From the NCBI GenBank assembly GCA_017355425.1, contig CP070233.1, positions 1-64,000 of the forward strand: 64,000 nt of DNA, given 5' to 3'. Below the pieces are notes generated by a model. It saw nothing but the letters and a program-made list of their open reading frames with translations. It made no database searches and was not told the DNA's origin. The stretch comes from Dolichospermum sp. DET69. Lineage in GTDB: Bacteria; Cyanobacteriota; Cyanobacteriia; Cyanobacteriales; Nostocaceae. This document shows positions 1 to 7,942 of the stretch, piece by piece; within the stretch, counting starts at the first letter, position 1; every line of letters starts with the position of its first letter. A program made the position numbers and the translations under genes.

Positions 1-1377
1 ATGGAAATTCCCATAGATGGTTTGTGGAATCGTGTATTAGAGCGTTTACAGTTAGAGTTAGCTCCTCCTACCTTTGAAACTTGGATTAAGACAGCTAAAG
101 CACAGCAACTAGAAAACAACTGCTTGGTAATATATGCTCCTAATCCTTTTGCTCGCAATTGGCTTCAGAAGTATTACATTCATACTATTGCTAATGTAGT
201 CCAAGATATTGTGGGTTATCCAATAGAAATTTATATTACTGTAGTTGAAGATGAGGAAGTTTCTTCTTTGGGGAAACAGGAACTGGGGGGAAATTTACCA
301 GCAATAAATCATATTTTGGCAAATGCCACTATAAATAACCAAAAAACTTCAGATTTAAATTCTAAATATGTTTTTTCTCGGTTCGTTGTTGGTGCTAATA
401 ATCGCATGGCTCATGCGGCTTCCTTAGCTGTGGCAGAATATCCAGGGAGGGAATTTAATCCGTTGTTTTTATGTGGTGGTGTGGGTTTGGGGAAAACTCA
501 CTTAATGCAAGCGATTGGTAATTATCGCTGGGAAATCTGTCCTAATTCTAAGATATTTTATGTGTCTACGGAGCAGTTTACCAATGATTTAATTACTGCA
601 ATTCGTCAAGATAGTATGCAAAGTTTCCGAGAACATTATCGGGCTGCTGATATGTTGTTAGTTGATGATATTCAATTTTTGGAGGGGAAAGAATATACTC
701 AAGAAGAATTTTTTCATACTTTTAATACTTTACATGAGGCGGGTAAGCAAGTTGTAATTGCTTCAGATCGTCCTCCTAATCAAATTCCCAGTTTGCAAGA
801 GCGGCTCTGTTCACGGTTTTCTATGGGGCTAATTGCGGATATTCAAACGCCTGATTTAGAAACAAGAATGGCGATTTTGCAGAAAAAAGCTGAGTATGAA
901 AATATTCGCTTACCACGGGAAGTGGTTGAATATATTGCCACTAATTGTACTTCTAATATTCGTGAGTTGGAAGGAGCGTTAATTCGGGCTTTGGCTTATA
1001 TTTCTATTTGGGGTTTACCTATGACTGTGGAAAATCTGGCCCCGATTTTAGGGACTCCTAGCCAGAAAATAGAAACGACTCCAGAGATAATTTTAAAGAT
1101 AGTCGCAGATGCTTTGAATGTTTCTATTGAAGACTTAAAGAGTAATTCCCGTCGTCGAGAAATTAGTTGGGCTAGACAAATAGGAATGTATTTAATGCGA
1201 CAGCTTACAAATTTGAGTTTACCGAAAATAGGTGAGGAGTTTGGTGGTAAAGACCATACAACAGTGATGTATAGTTGTGAGAAAATTACCCAGTTACGAG
1301 AGAGTGATCAGAGTTTAATTCAAACTTTACACCAATTGAGCGATCGCATTCAAATGGCCACTCGTTCGCAAAAATAG
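1..1377 (+). CDS. dnaA: Chromosomal replication initiator protein DnaA
   Basis: Initiates chromosome replication by binding DnaA boxes at the origin and melting DNA in an ATP-dependent way. The 458-residue protein has the family layout: N-terminal interaction domain (about 1-85), a linker, an AAA+ domain with Walker [10 protein letters not shown] near residue 160 and Walker [10 protein letters not shown] near 220, and a C-terminal helix-turn-helix domain carrying the signature [14 protein letters not shown]. Length is typical for the family. The ATG is the first base of the window, so upstream control and the ribosome-binding site cannot be seen. DnaA-box sequences follow directly downstream. 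Identification is secure. Confidence 0.98.
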   Translation: MEIPIDGLWNRVLERLQLELAPPTFETWIKTAKAQQLENNCLVIYAPNPFARNWLQKYYIHTIANVVQDIVGYPIEIYITVVEDEEVSSLGKQELGGNLPAINHILANATINNQKTSDLNSKYVFSRFVVGANNRMAHAASLAVAEYPGREFNPLFLCGGVGLGKTHLMQAIGNYRWEICPNSKIFYVSTEQFTNDLITAIRQDSMQSFREHYRAADMLLVDDIQFLEGKEYTQEEFFHTFNTLHEAGKQVVIASDRPPNQIPSLQERLCSRFSMGLIADIQTPDLETRMAILQKKAEYENIRLPREVVEYIATNCTSNIRELEGALIRALAYISIWGLPMTVENLAPILGTPSQKIETTPEIILKIVADALNVSIEDLKSNSRRREISWARQIGMYLMRQLTNLSLPKIGEEFGGKDHTTVMYSCEKITQLRESDQSLIQTLHQLSDRIQMATRSQK

Positions 1378-1662
1378 AATTAATTTCCTTGATGTTTTCC
1401 ACAACCAAGAAACTAATTTATGAAATTAAAATCTCTCCTATTCAGTCTAAATTTTAAGATAAATATCATAAATGATTAATTTTTATTTAAGATTGCGGTA
1501 AAAATCCAACTTTTTGCAGAAAATCTGGGGAAAAATTGATTTTATTATTTGTCAGTTTTATGAAGTATTGTTATTTTGTAAAAATTGAGGATAGGTTTTC
1601 CACAGCTTTTCCACAGGCAAACATTTATATTAGTTGTTTTTTTATATCAGGAGCATTGACAA
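1378..1662. other. Candidate replication origin (oriC): DnaA-box cluster next to dnaA
   Basis: Intergenic, very AT-rich. Three exact DnaA boxes TTTTCCACA lie at 1395-1403, 1596-1604 and 1607-1615; the last two are direct repeats 11 bp apart. A near-match in the other orientation, TGGGGAAAA (one mismatch), lies at 1526-1534. The AT-rich stretch 1430-1590 could be the unwinding element. The position beside dnaA and the box cluster are what is seen; that replication starts here is inference. It could instead be the autoregulatory region of neighbouring genes. Confidence 0.6.
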
Positions 1663-2094
1663 ATGGACGAATTTATGAATGCGGCAATTTTGGAAGCTCA
1701 ACAGGGTAGACAAGAAGGGGGAATTCCTATTGGTTCTGTTTTGGTGAAGGATGGTAAAATTGTCGGCAGAGGACACAATAAGCGCGTACAAGATGCTGAT
1801 CCTGTTACTCATGCGGAAATTGATTGCCTCCGTAATGCGGGCAGAATTGGTAATTATAGAGGCACAACACTATACTCAACACTAATGCCGTGCTATTTGT
1901 GTGCTGGTGCTGTAGTCCAGTTTGGCATCAAAAAAGTAATTGCTGGAGAATCAAAAACTTTTCCTGGTGCTAAGGAGTTTATGGTATCTCATGGTGTGGA
2001 AGTCATAGATTTAAATTTAGATGAATGTGAACAATTGATGAGTGATTTTATTGCCACTAACCCGGAACTATGGAATGAAGATATCGGTAAATGA
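1663..2094 (+). CDS. Cytosine deaminase, yeast Fcy1-like nucleoside deaminase family
   Basis: Zinc-dependent deaminase expected to convert cytosine to uracil (pyrimidine salvage). The 143-residue protein has the zinc motifs HAE (His50-Ala-Glu52) and PCYLC (Cys77, Cys80). From memory of the family it resembles yeast cytosine deaminase more than TadA or guanine deaminase: it shares the GGVPIG-like start (GGIPIG), RGHN, TTLYSTLMPC and the C-terminal W-x-EDIG ending. AGGAG at 1649-1653 is a well-placed ribosome-binding site. It stands alone downstream of the origin-like region. tRNA adenosine deaminase is less likely. Substrate assignment is by similarity only. Confidence 0.82.
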   Translation: MDEFMNAAILEAQQGRQEGGIPIGSVLVKDGKIVGRGHNKRVQDADPVTHAEIDCLRNAGRIGNYRGTTLYSTLMPCYLCAGAVVQFGIKKVIAGESKTFPGAKEFMVSHGVEVIDLNLDECEQLMSDFIATNPELWNEDIGK

Positions 2095-2261
2095 AGTTTG
2101 GATGTAATTTGATTAATCTGCTGATCATGAGGACAACTTTTCTGATTTTTGGAGAATAAGAAAAATAAATAATGGCAATTATCTTCTTCAGTTATAGTAA
2201 GTAAGTGAACAAAAAAACAAAGGTGTGTAAAGATACAGCGGTTCTTGATTGAGTGAGTTAC

Positions 2262-2592
2262 ATGAACCCCACCCCCAACCCCCTCCCCGCTCTTCGAGAG
2301 GGGGCTATGATGTACCTCATAACAGCGGGAAGTGCTGTAACATCGCTGTTGAGAAGTTTAGGCATTATGGAAAAAGTGCAAAAGCCAAGGTTTATATATG
2401 TTTTTTCTTCCTAAATATCGCTCATGAGAATGGCAACATCTTAAACTAGATTTTACATACCTTTAAATTTTTCTGTTCACCTACTTACAGCGGTTTGCGC
2501 TCTTATGAGGTACATCTTAGCCCCCTCCCCGCAAGCGGGGAGGGGGTAGGGGGTGGGGTTCATGTACCTCATAACATCGGGAAGTGCTGTAA
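2262..2592. repeat. Dispersed palindromic repeat, two opposed copies
   Basis: This 525-base gap (2095-2619) holds no convincing gene. A block with CCCCACCCCCAACCCCCTCC followed by GCTCTTCGAGAGG and a tail CATAACAGCGGGAAGTGCTGTAA lies at 2262-2341. A second copy is at about 2499-2592, where the C/G-rich part is in the opposite orientation but the CATAACATCGGGAAGTGCTGTAA tail is direct. A third related copy lies at 30762-30830. The G/C tracts can form a long hairpin between the copies. A typical cyanobacterial intergenic repeat; function unknown. Confidence 0.8.
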
Positions 2593-2619
2593 TCTTCATA
2601 AGTTCTTACGAGGATAAAT

Positions 2620-3258
2620 ATGGCACTTTACTTAGATTCAGCTATTACCGCAGAAGCCGAGATCGTTAAAAAATGGGGTTGGGTAAAAGGTATCACCACC
2701 AACCCCACATTATTAGCGCAAGCTAACACCCCAGCAGAAACCACCCTGAAAACATTAGTTTCCTTAACTTCAGGCCCGGTATATTATCAACTCCTCGCTT
2801 CAGAACAAGAGAAAATGATAGCTGAAGGTAGAAAAGCTTTTCAAATAATTGGTTCTCAAACCATCTTGAAAATACCCGCCACACCCCTAGGATTTGAGGT
2901 AGTAGCCATACTATCAGCAGAAATCACCTGTTCCGTTACTGGTATTTATAGCCCCACACAAGCTGCAATTGCCAAGGAAGCGGGGGCAAAAATCGCCATA
3001 GCTTATGTGAATCGTGCTGAACGCTTATTAGGAGACGGTATTGCCTTGGTACGAGATATGGCCATCATTCTCAAGGGCAGTGATGTGGAAATTTTAGCAG
3101 CTAGTATCAAGTCACCAGCGGAAGCAGCCGCGTCTCTTCAAGCCGGTGCGAATCATCTCACCTTACCTTTACCAATGTTGACAGCCATAGCCACCCATGA
3201 ATTTTCTGATCAAACCGTGATTGATTTTGCGACTGGAGGAATTGGTTTAACAATTTAA
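2620..3258 (+). CDS. Small transaldolase / fructose-6-phosphate aldolase family protein
   Basis: Class I aldolase-type TIM barrel acting on dihydroxyacetone-type donors; the family includes FSA and TalC-type transaldolases of sugar-phosphate metabolism. The 212-residue length is that of the short family. The Schiff-base lysine is Lys84 in ILKIPAT, and the N-terminal D-S-A and TTNPT motifs are present. A GAGGA ribosome-binding site precedes the ATG. It is an isolated gene between two repeat-rich gaps. Whether it is a transaldolase or an F6P aldolase cannot be decided from sequence alone; main pentose-phosphate transaldolase is usually a longer protein. Confidence 0.85.
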   Translation: MALYLDSAITAEAEIVKKWGWVKGITTNPTLLAQANTPAETTLKTLVSLTSGPVYYQLLASEQEKMIAEGRKAFQIIGSQTILKIPATPLGFEVVAILSAEITCSVTGIYSPTQAAIAKEAGAKIAIAYVNRAERLLGDGIALVRDMAIILKGSDVEILAASIKSPAEAAASLQAGANHLTLPLPMLTAIATHEFSDQTVIDFATGGIGLTI

Positions 3259-3302
3259 CTTGATAGCCAAAAATCCTAGATAGAGAATACAGTTAGTGAA
3301 TC

Positions 3303-3446
3303 AATGAAGGGTTTCACCCCTCATCCTTAAAACCTTGATTTTGCATGATCAAAGTATGATAAAATCGGTTTTATAGTCGTAAATTAAATGCCTTGAAAAC
3401 CTGTAAGATTAAGTCATATTAGGGATGATGGGTGTGACCCCCTATT
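3303..3446. repeat. Imperfect inverted repeat
   Basis: The arms AGGGTTTCACCCCTCATCC (about 3308-3326) and AGGGATGATGGGTGTGACCC (3421-3440) are imperfect reverse complements about 100 bases apart. The pair looks like a small MITE or a folded transcript. No gene is seen in the 676-base gap 3259-3934; this repeat and the structured-RNA candidate below it are the only recognisable contents. Confidence 0.45.
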
Positions 3447-3559
3447 AATTATTCCCGGAAAATATAGATTAAAAAACTGTTAGATATGAACAAATAAAAA
3501 ATTTTAAAAGAAATGCCAAATTGGCAACCATGATGAAACGAACCAGGATAAATTATATA

Positions 3560-3822
3560 AAGACAAGGGCAAACAAGAGAGCGGTTAAGAGGCTGAATCA
3601 ATTAACTTCACCCTCTTGTAGAGGTTGTCTCAGAATTAAATAGAATTAGTATTTGCTGCATAGGAATACCTGCTAAGTATAGACGTTATCGTTAACCTGC
3701 AAATTACCCCCCTAATTAGCGGTTTTCGTCTGTATTAATAAAATTCCTAATCGCTTCAGCAGCAAATGGTAGAGTGGGAGAGAAAGGCGCTTGGTAATGC
3801 CTCCTCCCACTCTCTTTTTTTT
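3560..3822 (+). ncRNA. Candidate structured small RNA ending in an intrinsic terminator
   Basis: No ORF is present. ATTTGCTGC (3651-3659) pairs perfectly with GCAGCAAAT (3759-3767), enclosing about 100 bases, and ACAAGAG (near 3570) can pair with CTCTTGT (near 3613). A strong terminator follows directly. A long closed internal region with a terminal hairpin is the sort of architecture seen in 6S-type RNAs, but I do not recognise a family signature, so no identity is claimed. It could also be a leader or the 3' end of an unknown transcript. Confidence 0.35.
3771..3822 (+). terminator. Intrinsic (Rho-independent) terminator
   Basis: The 10-bp stem AGAGTGGGAG / CTCCCACTCT (3771-3780 with 3804-3813), with an inner AGGC/GCCT extension, is followed by a run of eight T after TC. 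There is no protein gene on this strand upstream within 500 bases, which supports a non-coding transcript ending here. Confidence 0.75.
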
Positions 3823-3934
3823 GGGTACTAGGAGTCACCGAGTCAGTAGGGGCGTATAGCAATACGCCCGTACTGAACCACCTATCCCTGACGGGACCGG
3901 AGGGATATAGGAGCGTTCGCGGAGCATTAATTCA

Positions 3935-4426
3935 TTAATTTTCTTGGAGAAATATAATGTAATCAACTATTTGTTGTTTACAATTAAACAGGGTAGTATC
4001 ATAATAAGTCAAGCGAAGAGATTTGCCGGAATTTAAAACTATTACAATCCAGTAAAACTGATTCTCTATTTGGATATTTTTCCCAAATCTATTTTTTAAG
4101 TTAAAGGCAGAATTACGGGATTTAATCAGTGCAGTTTCAATTTCATCTAGGGGTAATTCAATCACTCCATGAGAAAATAAATTCCGTTGTTGTAAGGTAA
4201 TGCGACGACGTGAAGAATTAAAACTAATTGTTAATACTTCATGACAATTATCAATATCTAAAACTAAAAGACTAATAAATACACCGATAAATAAACAAAA
4301 ACAAGCTGATGGCCAGTTAGCAAACAAACTGAAGAATATAGCCATAATTGGCGCAACTGAATGATACAGGATGTTTTCTTGGGAATATTCTTCCAGTCTG
4401 TATATTTTTCTGATTTTTGGCAGCAT
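3935..4426 (-). CDS. Hypothetical membrane protein
   Basis: A 163-residue protein I do not recognise. Residues about 24-56 are hydrophobic and form two close membrane segments (APIMAIFFSLFANW and ACFCLFIGVFISLLVL). The C-terminal part is a soluble, beta-rich region of about 100 residues with the pattern LTISFNSSRRRITLQQRN, similar in character to the small PH-like domains that follow two membrane helices in many cyanobacterial proteins. It lies downstream of rubrerythrin on the same strand, but the 70-bp duplication separates them. Function unknown. Confidence 0.6.
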   Translation of the reverse strand: MLPKIRKIYRLEEYSQENILYHSVAPIMAIFFSLFANWPSACFCLFIGVFISLLVLDIDNCHEVLTISFNSSRRRITLQQRNLFSHGVIELPLDEIETALIKSRNSAFNLKNRFGKNIQIENQFYWIVIVLNSGKSLRLTYYDTTLFNCKQQIVDYIIFLQEN

Positions 4427-4482
4427 ATTTGTCCTAACTACAGCAATCCCTCTTCCATGTTTTATACATTATCGTAAGAAGA

Positions 4483-4622
4483 GGGATCATCAGTAGTTAA
4501 ACGGCAACTTTCTCCTCAAGGGGTTTAAAAGTTTTCTTGGTTGCACCGCAAAGGGATCATCAGTAGTTAAGCGGCAACTTTCTCCTCAAGGGGTTTAAAA
4601 GTTTTCTTGGTTGCACCGCAAA
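4483..4622. repeat. 70-bp tandem duplication of the rubrerythrin 3' end
   Basis: Units 4483-4552 and 4553-4622 are identical except for one base (A versus G at the position in TTAAACGG / TTAAGCGG). The unit contains the last codons and stop of the rubrerythrin gene, so the copy nearer 4483 is an untranslated duplicate of its C-terminal coding end. Confidence 0.95.
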
Positions 4623-5280
4623 TCGGACAACTCCAATCGTCAGGAATATCTGCAAAGGCTGTACCTGGGGCAATTCCTGAATCAGGATCACCTGTAACAG
4701 GATCATAAATCATACTGCATTGTCTACAAACCCATTTTTGAGTTTGCGGATCTTCACCCGCAACTCTGGTGACTGCCTCTCCACCATTTAATACTTCTAA
4801 AGCTTCAGTGTAGCGATCTGCGTGATAATTTTCAATGAATTTGAGCAATCCAAACCGATGGGCTGCGGTGCGAAATGTGTTAGCGTGATCACTAGATTCT
4901 TGAGCTTGTTTGAGAAATTCTTCGGCTGCGGGATCATCTCGATCATTGGCAGCAGCAGCAGCAAATTCAGGATACATTGTAGTGTATTCATAGGTTTCAC
5001 CTTCTATCGCTAAAGATAAACAACGAGAGATAATTTCCCGTTTTTGTTCATCAGTTAAAACTGCTGCATCTTTCACTACAAGTTCTGGATGTAATAACTC
5101 AAAATGGGCAAAAGCGTGTTCAGTTTCTTGATCTGCTGTTTCTTTAAAAAGTTTCGCTAAATCGGAAAACCCTAGTTTACGTGCTACCGCTGCAAAAAAT
5201 AGGTATTTGCGATTTGCCATTGATTCCCCACCAAAGGCTGATTCTAGATTTTGTAGTGTACTAAAATTGGACAAATCCAT
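4567..5280 (-). CDS. rbr: Rubrerythrin
   Basis: Non-haem diiron peroxidase that reduces hydrogen peroxide, protecting against oxidative stress; electrons come through a rubredoxin-type centre. The 237-residue protein has an N-terminal ferritin-like four-helix domain with diiron ligands in [10 protein letters not shown] and [13 protein letters not shown], and a C-terminal rubredoxin-like domain with CRQC and CPIC cysteine pairs binding one iron. Both modules are intact. In heterocystous cyanobacteria rubrerythrins are linked to protecting nitrogenase-containing cells (known for the group, not shown here). Its last 56 bases and stop are tandemly duplicated downstream without affecting the reading frame. 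Confidence 0.95.
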   Translation of the reverse strand: MDLSNFSTLQNLESAFGGESMANRKYLFFAAVARKLGFSDLAKLFKETADQETEHAFAHFELLHPELVVKDAAVLTDEQKREIISRCLSLAIEGETYEYTTMYPEFAAAAANDRDDPAAEEFLKQAQESSDHANTFRTAAHRFGLLKFIENYHADRYTEALEVLNGGEAVTRVAGEDPQTQKWVCRQCSMIYDPVTGDPDSGIAPGTAFADIPDDWSCPICGATKKTFKPLEEKVAA

Positions 5281-5347
5281 AATTTGTGAATGCTAATGAG
5301 AGGTTAATATATAATATTAAACCACAGACTTTAAGCTTTGGTTAACA

Positions 5348-6733
5348 ATGATTACTAACGAATTATCAAAATGCGCCGAGATTATTGCCAAACAACGGCA
5401 ATTTTTTCAAACTGGTAAAACTAAGGATGTTACCTTTCGGATTGCCCAACTCAAAATACTAAAACAATTAGTAATTGAGAATAAGGAACTAATTATCCAG
5501 GCATTAAAAGCAGATTTACATAAACCAGAATTTGAAACTTACGCTACAGAAATTGGTGTGACTAAAGAAATTGATTATGCCCTCAAGCATATCAATAATT
5601 GGACAAAACCAAAAAAAGCCGCCGTTCCCTTAAACTTGTTTCCCTATTCGGCAAAGATATATCCAGAACCGTTAGGAGTAGTCTTAATTATTGGCCCTTG
5701 GAATTATCCCTTTCAGTTAATTATCTCACCTTTGGTTGGGGCGATCGCTTCGGGAAATTGTACCATTATTAAACCTTCGGAACTTGCGCCTCATACTTCC
5801 AATTTAATCACAGAACTTATTCATAAATACTTTTCTTCAGAATATATTGCAGTCGTCCCTGGAGCAGTAGAAACTAGTCAACAGCTATTAGCAGAAAAAT
5901 TTGATCACATCTTTTTCACTGGTGGTACAGCCATTGGTAAAATCGTTATGGAAGCTGCTGCAAAACACCTGACTCCAGTTACTTTGGAATTAGGAGGAAA
6001 AAGTCCTTGTATCATTGATACAGATATTAATTTAGAACATACTGCCAAACGCATTACTTGGGGAAAATTTATTAATGCTGGACAAACTTGTATAGCTCCT
6101 GATTATCTTTTGGTAGATCAAAAAATCAAACCAGATTTAGTAAATGCTTTGCAAAAATGTTTAAAAGAATTTTATGGTGAAAATTCAGCTATAAGTCCAG
6201 ATTATGCCAGAATTATTCATCAAAAGCATTTTGACAGATTAACTAATTTTCTCAAATGTGGTGAGGTTATTATTGGTGGAGAAACTAACCCGGAAGAACT
6301 TTATATTGCTCCCACTCTTCTGAAAAATGTTTCTTTAACAGATACTGTTATGCAGGAGGAGATTTTTGGGCCAATTTTACCAATCATTGAATATACAGAT
6401 ATCAATGAAGCTATTACCTTAATTAACTCTAGACCAAAACCCCTGGCTTTATATTTATTTTCCCAAAACAAAAACTTGCAAAAACGCATTTTACAGGAAA
6501 CATCATCTGGGGGAATATGTATTAATGACACCGTAATGCAGGTTGGTGTTTCTTCCTTACCATTTGGGGGTGTGGGTGATAGTGGGATAGGTAGCTATCA
6601 CGGTCAAGCTAGTTTTGACACTTTTTCCCATTATAAAAGTGTTTTGCAAAACTCATTTCCCTGGGATATAAATTGGCGATACGCACCCTATCAGGGTAAA
6701 TTATCGCTTTTGAAAAAAATCCTTGGCATTTAA
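5348..6733 (+). CDS. Aldehyde dehydrogenase, class 3-type
   Basis: NAD(P)-dependent oxidation of aldehydes, probably medium or long-chain, to carboxylic acids. At 461 residues it has the short class 3 length. The catalytic Cys248 lies in NAGQTC and the general base Glu214 in LELGGKSP; GPWNYP and the FTGGTAIGK cofactor loop are present. The C-terminus is hydrophobic-basic (LSLLKKILGI) and may contact membranes, as in fatty aldehyde dehydrogenases. It is divergent from rubrerythrin, with about 67 bases between the starts. In cyanobacteria such enzymes remove fatty aldehydes; the exact substrate is inference. Confidence 0.92.
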   Translation: MITNELSKCAEIIAKQRQFFQTGKTKDVTFRIAQLKILKQLVIENKELIIQALKADLHKPEFETYATEIGVTKEIDYALKHINNWTKPKKAAVPLNLFPYSAKIYPEPLGVVLIIGPWNYPFQLIISPLVGAIASGNCTIIKPSELAPHTSNLITELIHKYFSSEYIAVVPGAVETSQQLLAEKFDHIFFTGGTAIGKIVMEAAAKHLTPVTLELGGKSPCIIDTDINLEHTAKRITWGKFINAGQTCIAPDYLLVDQKIKPDLVNALQKCLKEFYGENSAISPDYARIIHQKHFDRLTNFLKCGEVIIGGETNPEELYIAPTLLKNVSLTDTVMQEEIFGPILPIIEYTDINEAITLINSRPKPLALYLFSQNKNLQKRILQETSSGGICINDTVMQVGVSSLPFGGVGDSGIGSYHGQASFDTFSHYKSVLQNSFPWDINWRYAPYQGKLSLLKKILGI

Positions 6734-6905
6734 GATATTAGGAGTCAGGAGTCAGAATGAATTTTGTACGAATAATGTATGGATAATCGGGCTTAATACC
6801 ACCACCAAATCGTAGATTCGGTGGTATTCAATCAGTCCTGCGTCAGAATCCTCCACTGATTGATTCTGACTCCTGATTCCTGACTCCTGACTCCTGAATT
6901 CTTCT
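6733..6905. repeat. GACTCCT-type short repeats
   Basis: Short repeats of the STRR type: GGAGTCAGGAGTCAGAATG near 6741 and the complementary TCCTGACTCCTGACTCCTG near 6876. Between them is a palindromic segment around CACCACCAAATCGTAGATTCGGTGGT. No gene is seen. Confidence 0.7.
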
Positions 6906-7082
6906 TCAAGATTCTTCTGTTTGTTCTTCCTCAGTCGTCGGATAGACGAAGTTAGAACGACCACTTAAAATGGATTTACCGAGGGAGATAGCTTTTCGCG
7001 CTTCAACAACAGCCTTATGTCTCCAGGTAGCGCGGCGTTTATCTCGTTTAGATTTTGATGTTTTCTTCTTAGGAACAGCCAT
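6906..7082 (-). CDS. rpmF: 50S ribosomal protein L32
   Basis: Large-subunit ribosomal protein. Translation gives 58 residues beginning [20 protein letters not shown] and continuing with the diagnostic [19 protein letters not shown] and GRSNFVYP, ending in an acidic tail. This is the cyanobacterial/plastid L32 form without the zinc-binding cysteines of other L32 proteins. It is too short to stand out among long ORFs but is unmistakable. It is followed on the same strand by repeats only; the next gene upstream on this strand is a hypothetical membrane-anchored protein. Confidence 0.95.
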   Translation of the reverse strand: MAVPKKKTSKSKRDKRRATWRHKAVVEARKAISLGKSILSGRSNFVYPTTEEEQTEES

Positions 7083-7170
7083 GACAGCGGTATATCGTAA
7101 TTCTTGACAACCTTCCTATTCTAAGCGATCAATTGACATTATGGAACTATCAAAAGAACTGTTATCCAAA

Positions 7171-7617
7171 TTATCGCTGATTAGAGGCTGGCGTTGTAGC
7201 TGCTGCTGGAGTGGTGGTCAACTGTTGGTCAAATAACAGTAAAAAGCGGGCTGTTTTGAAATAAGTTGTCCAACTTTGGGGATCGGGGCGTTCTTTCCAT
7301 TGAGGACGACTGACATCTAATGATAAGATTGGTGCTATCGCTCCCTGATTTTGTGCTGAAATAATGACAGATACTTCTGTTACTAAAATATCTTGGTCAA
7401 AGCTCCGTTGAGTTGTAGCTCTAGCAGCAGCTTCTGCCCTTCTCAGCACTGTTTCATAGTTTTCCTCTGGTAAACGGTCTATCAGTACATCTACTCTGGC
7501 AGTGTAAGCTTGCACAATTTGCGGAGCGATCGCTTCCGTTGTTAACCATAAAGGAACTGCTAGTAATAGCCAAATTCCACTCTGAAAAATCCAGATTTTT
7601 TTGCTAATTTGGCTCAT
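7171..7617 (-). CDS. Hypothetical membrane-anchored protein upstream of rpmF
   Basis: I do not recognise the family. Starting at the ATG at 7617 gives 148 residues that begin MSQISKKIW and then a hydrophobic stretch (IFQSGIWLLLAVPLWL) acting as signal anchor; an in-frame upstream ATG at 7668 would add 17 residues in front of it. The rest is a soluble domain rich in alanine and ending in a Thr/Ala/Pro-rich tail (TTTPAAATTPAS). It is on the same strand as rpmF, 88 bases upstream, so the two may share a transcript. Likely exported or periplasmic-facing; role unknown. Confidence 0.65.
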   Translation of the reverse strand: MSQISKKIWIFQSGIWLLLAVPLWLTTEAIAPQIVQAYTARVDVLIDRLPEENYETVLRRAEAAARATTQRSFDQDILVTEVSVIISAQNQGAIAPILSLDVSRPQWKERPDPQSWTTYFKTARFLLLFDQQLTTTPAAATTPASNQR

Positions 7618-7784
7618 AAATGCCAAGGGGATCACTGAAAATGGTTGTTTTGTATAAATTCTGAACATAAACTTGTAGCTCCTGAGTAATCGATCATGGA
7701 AATCGAGTGCAAGTATTTTACGATTATTTATGTTGTATAAACTACAACTAATTTCAGCAATAAGTGAACGTTAACTAAACTATA

Positions 7785-7910
7785 AGAGAACTCCACAAAA
7801 AAAATAATCCAATCTTCTGGGATGGGCATCCTGCCTGTCCTTGTATTATTAGCAGGCAAGATGCCTGCACCATAAGATAATTTAGGATATTGTTTTATTT
7901 GGAAGTCTCT
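7785..7910. mobile_element. MITE family A, copy 1 (126 bp)
   Basis: Imperfect terminal inverted repeats AGAGAACTCC (left) and GGAAGTCTCT (right) enclose a core with GGATGGGCATCCTGCC and GCAGGCAAGATGCCTGCACC. Two more copies of the same length lie at 10880-11005 and 11083-11209. It has no coding capacity, so movement would need a transposase in trans. It fills most of the 274-base gap before the next gene. Confidence 0.75.
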
Positions 7911-7942
7911 AAAAAATAAGTTAGCTTTGTGGTTAACGCCCC

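Noticed and set aside
2249-2449. 66-residue plus-strand ORF after the deaminase gene
   Set aside because: It starts inside the C/G-rich dispersed repeat (EPHPQPPPRSSRGGYDV is the reading of that repeat) and has no ribosome-binding site or protein-like pattern.
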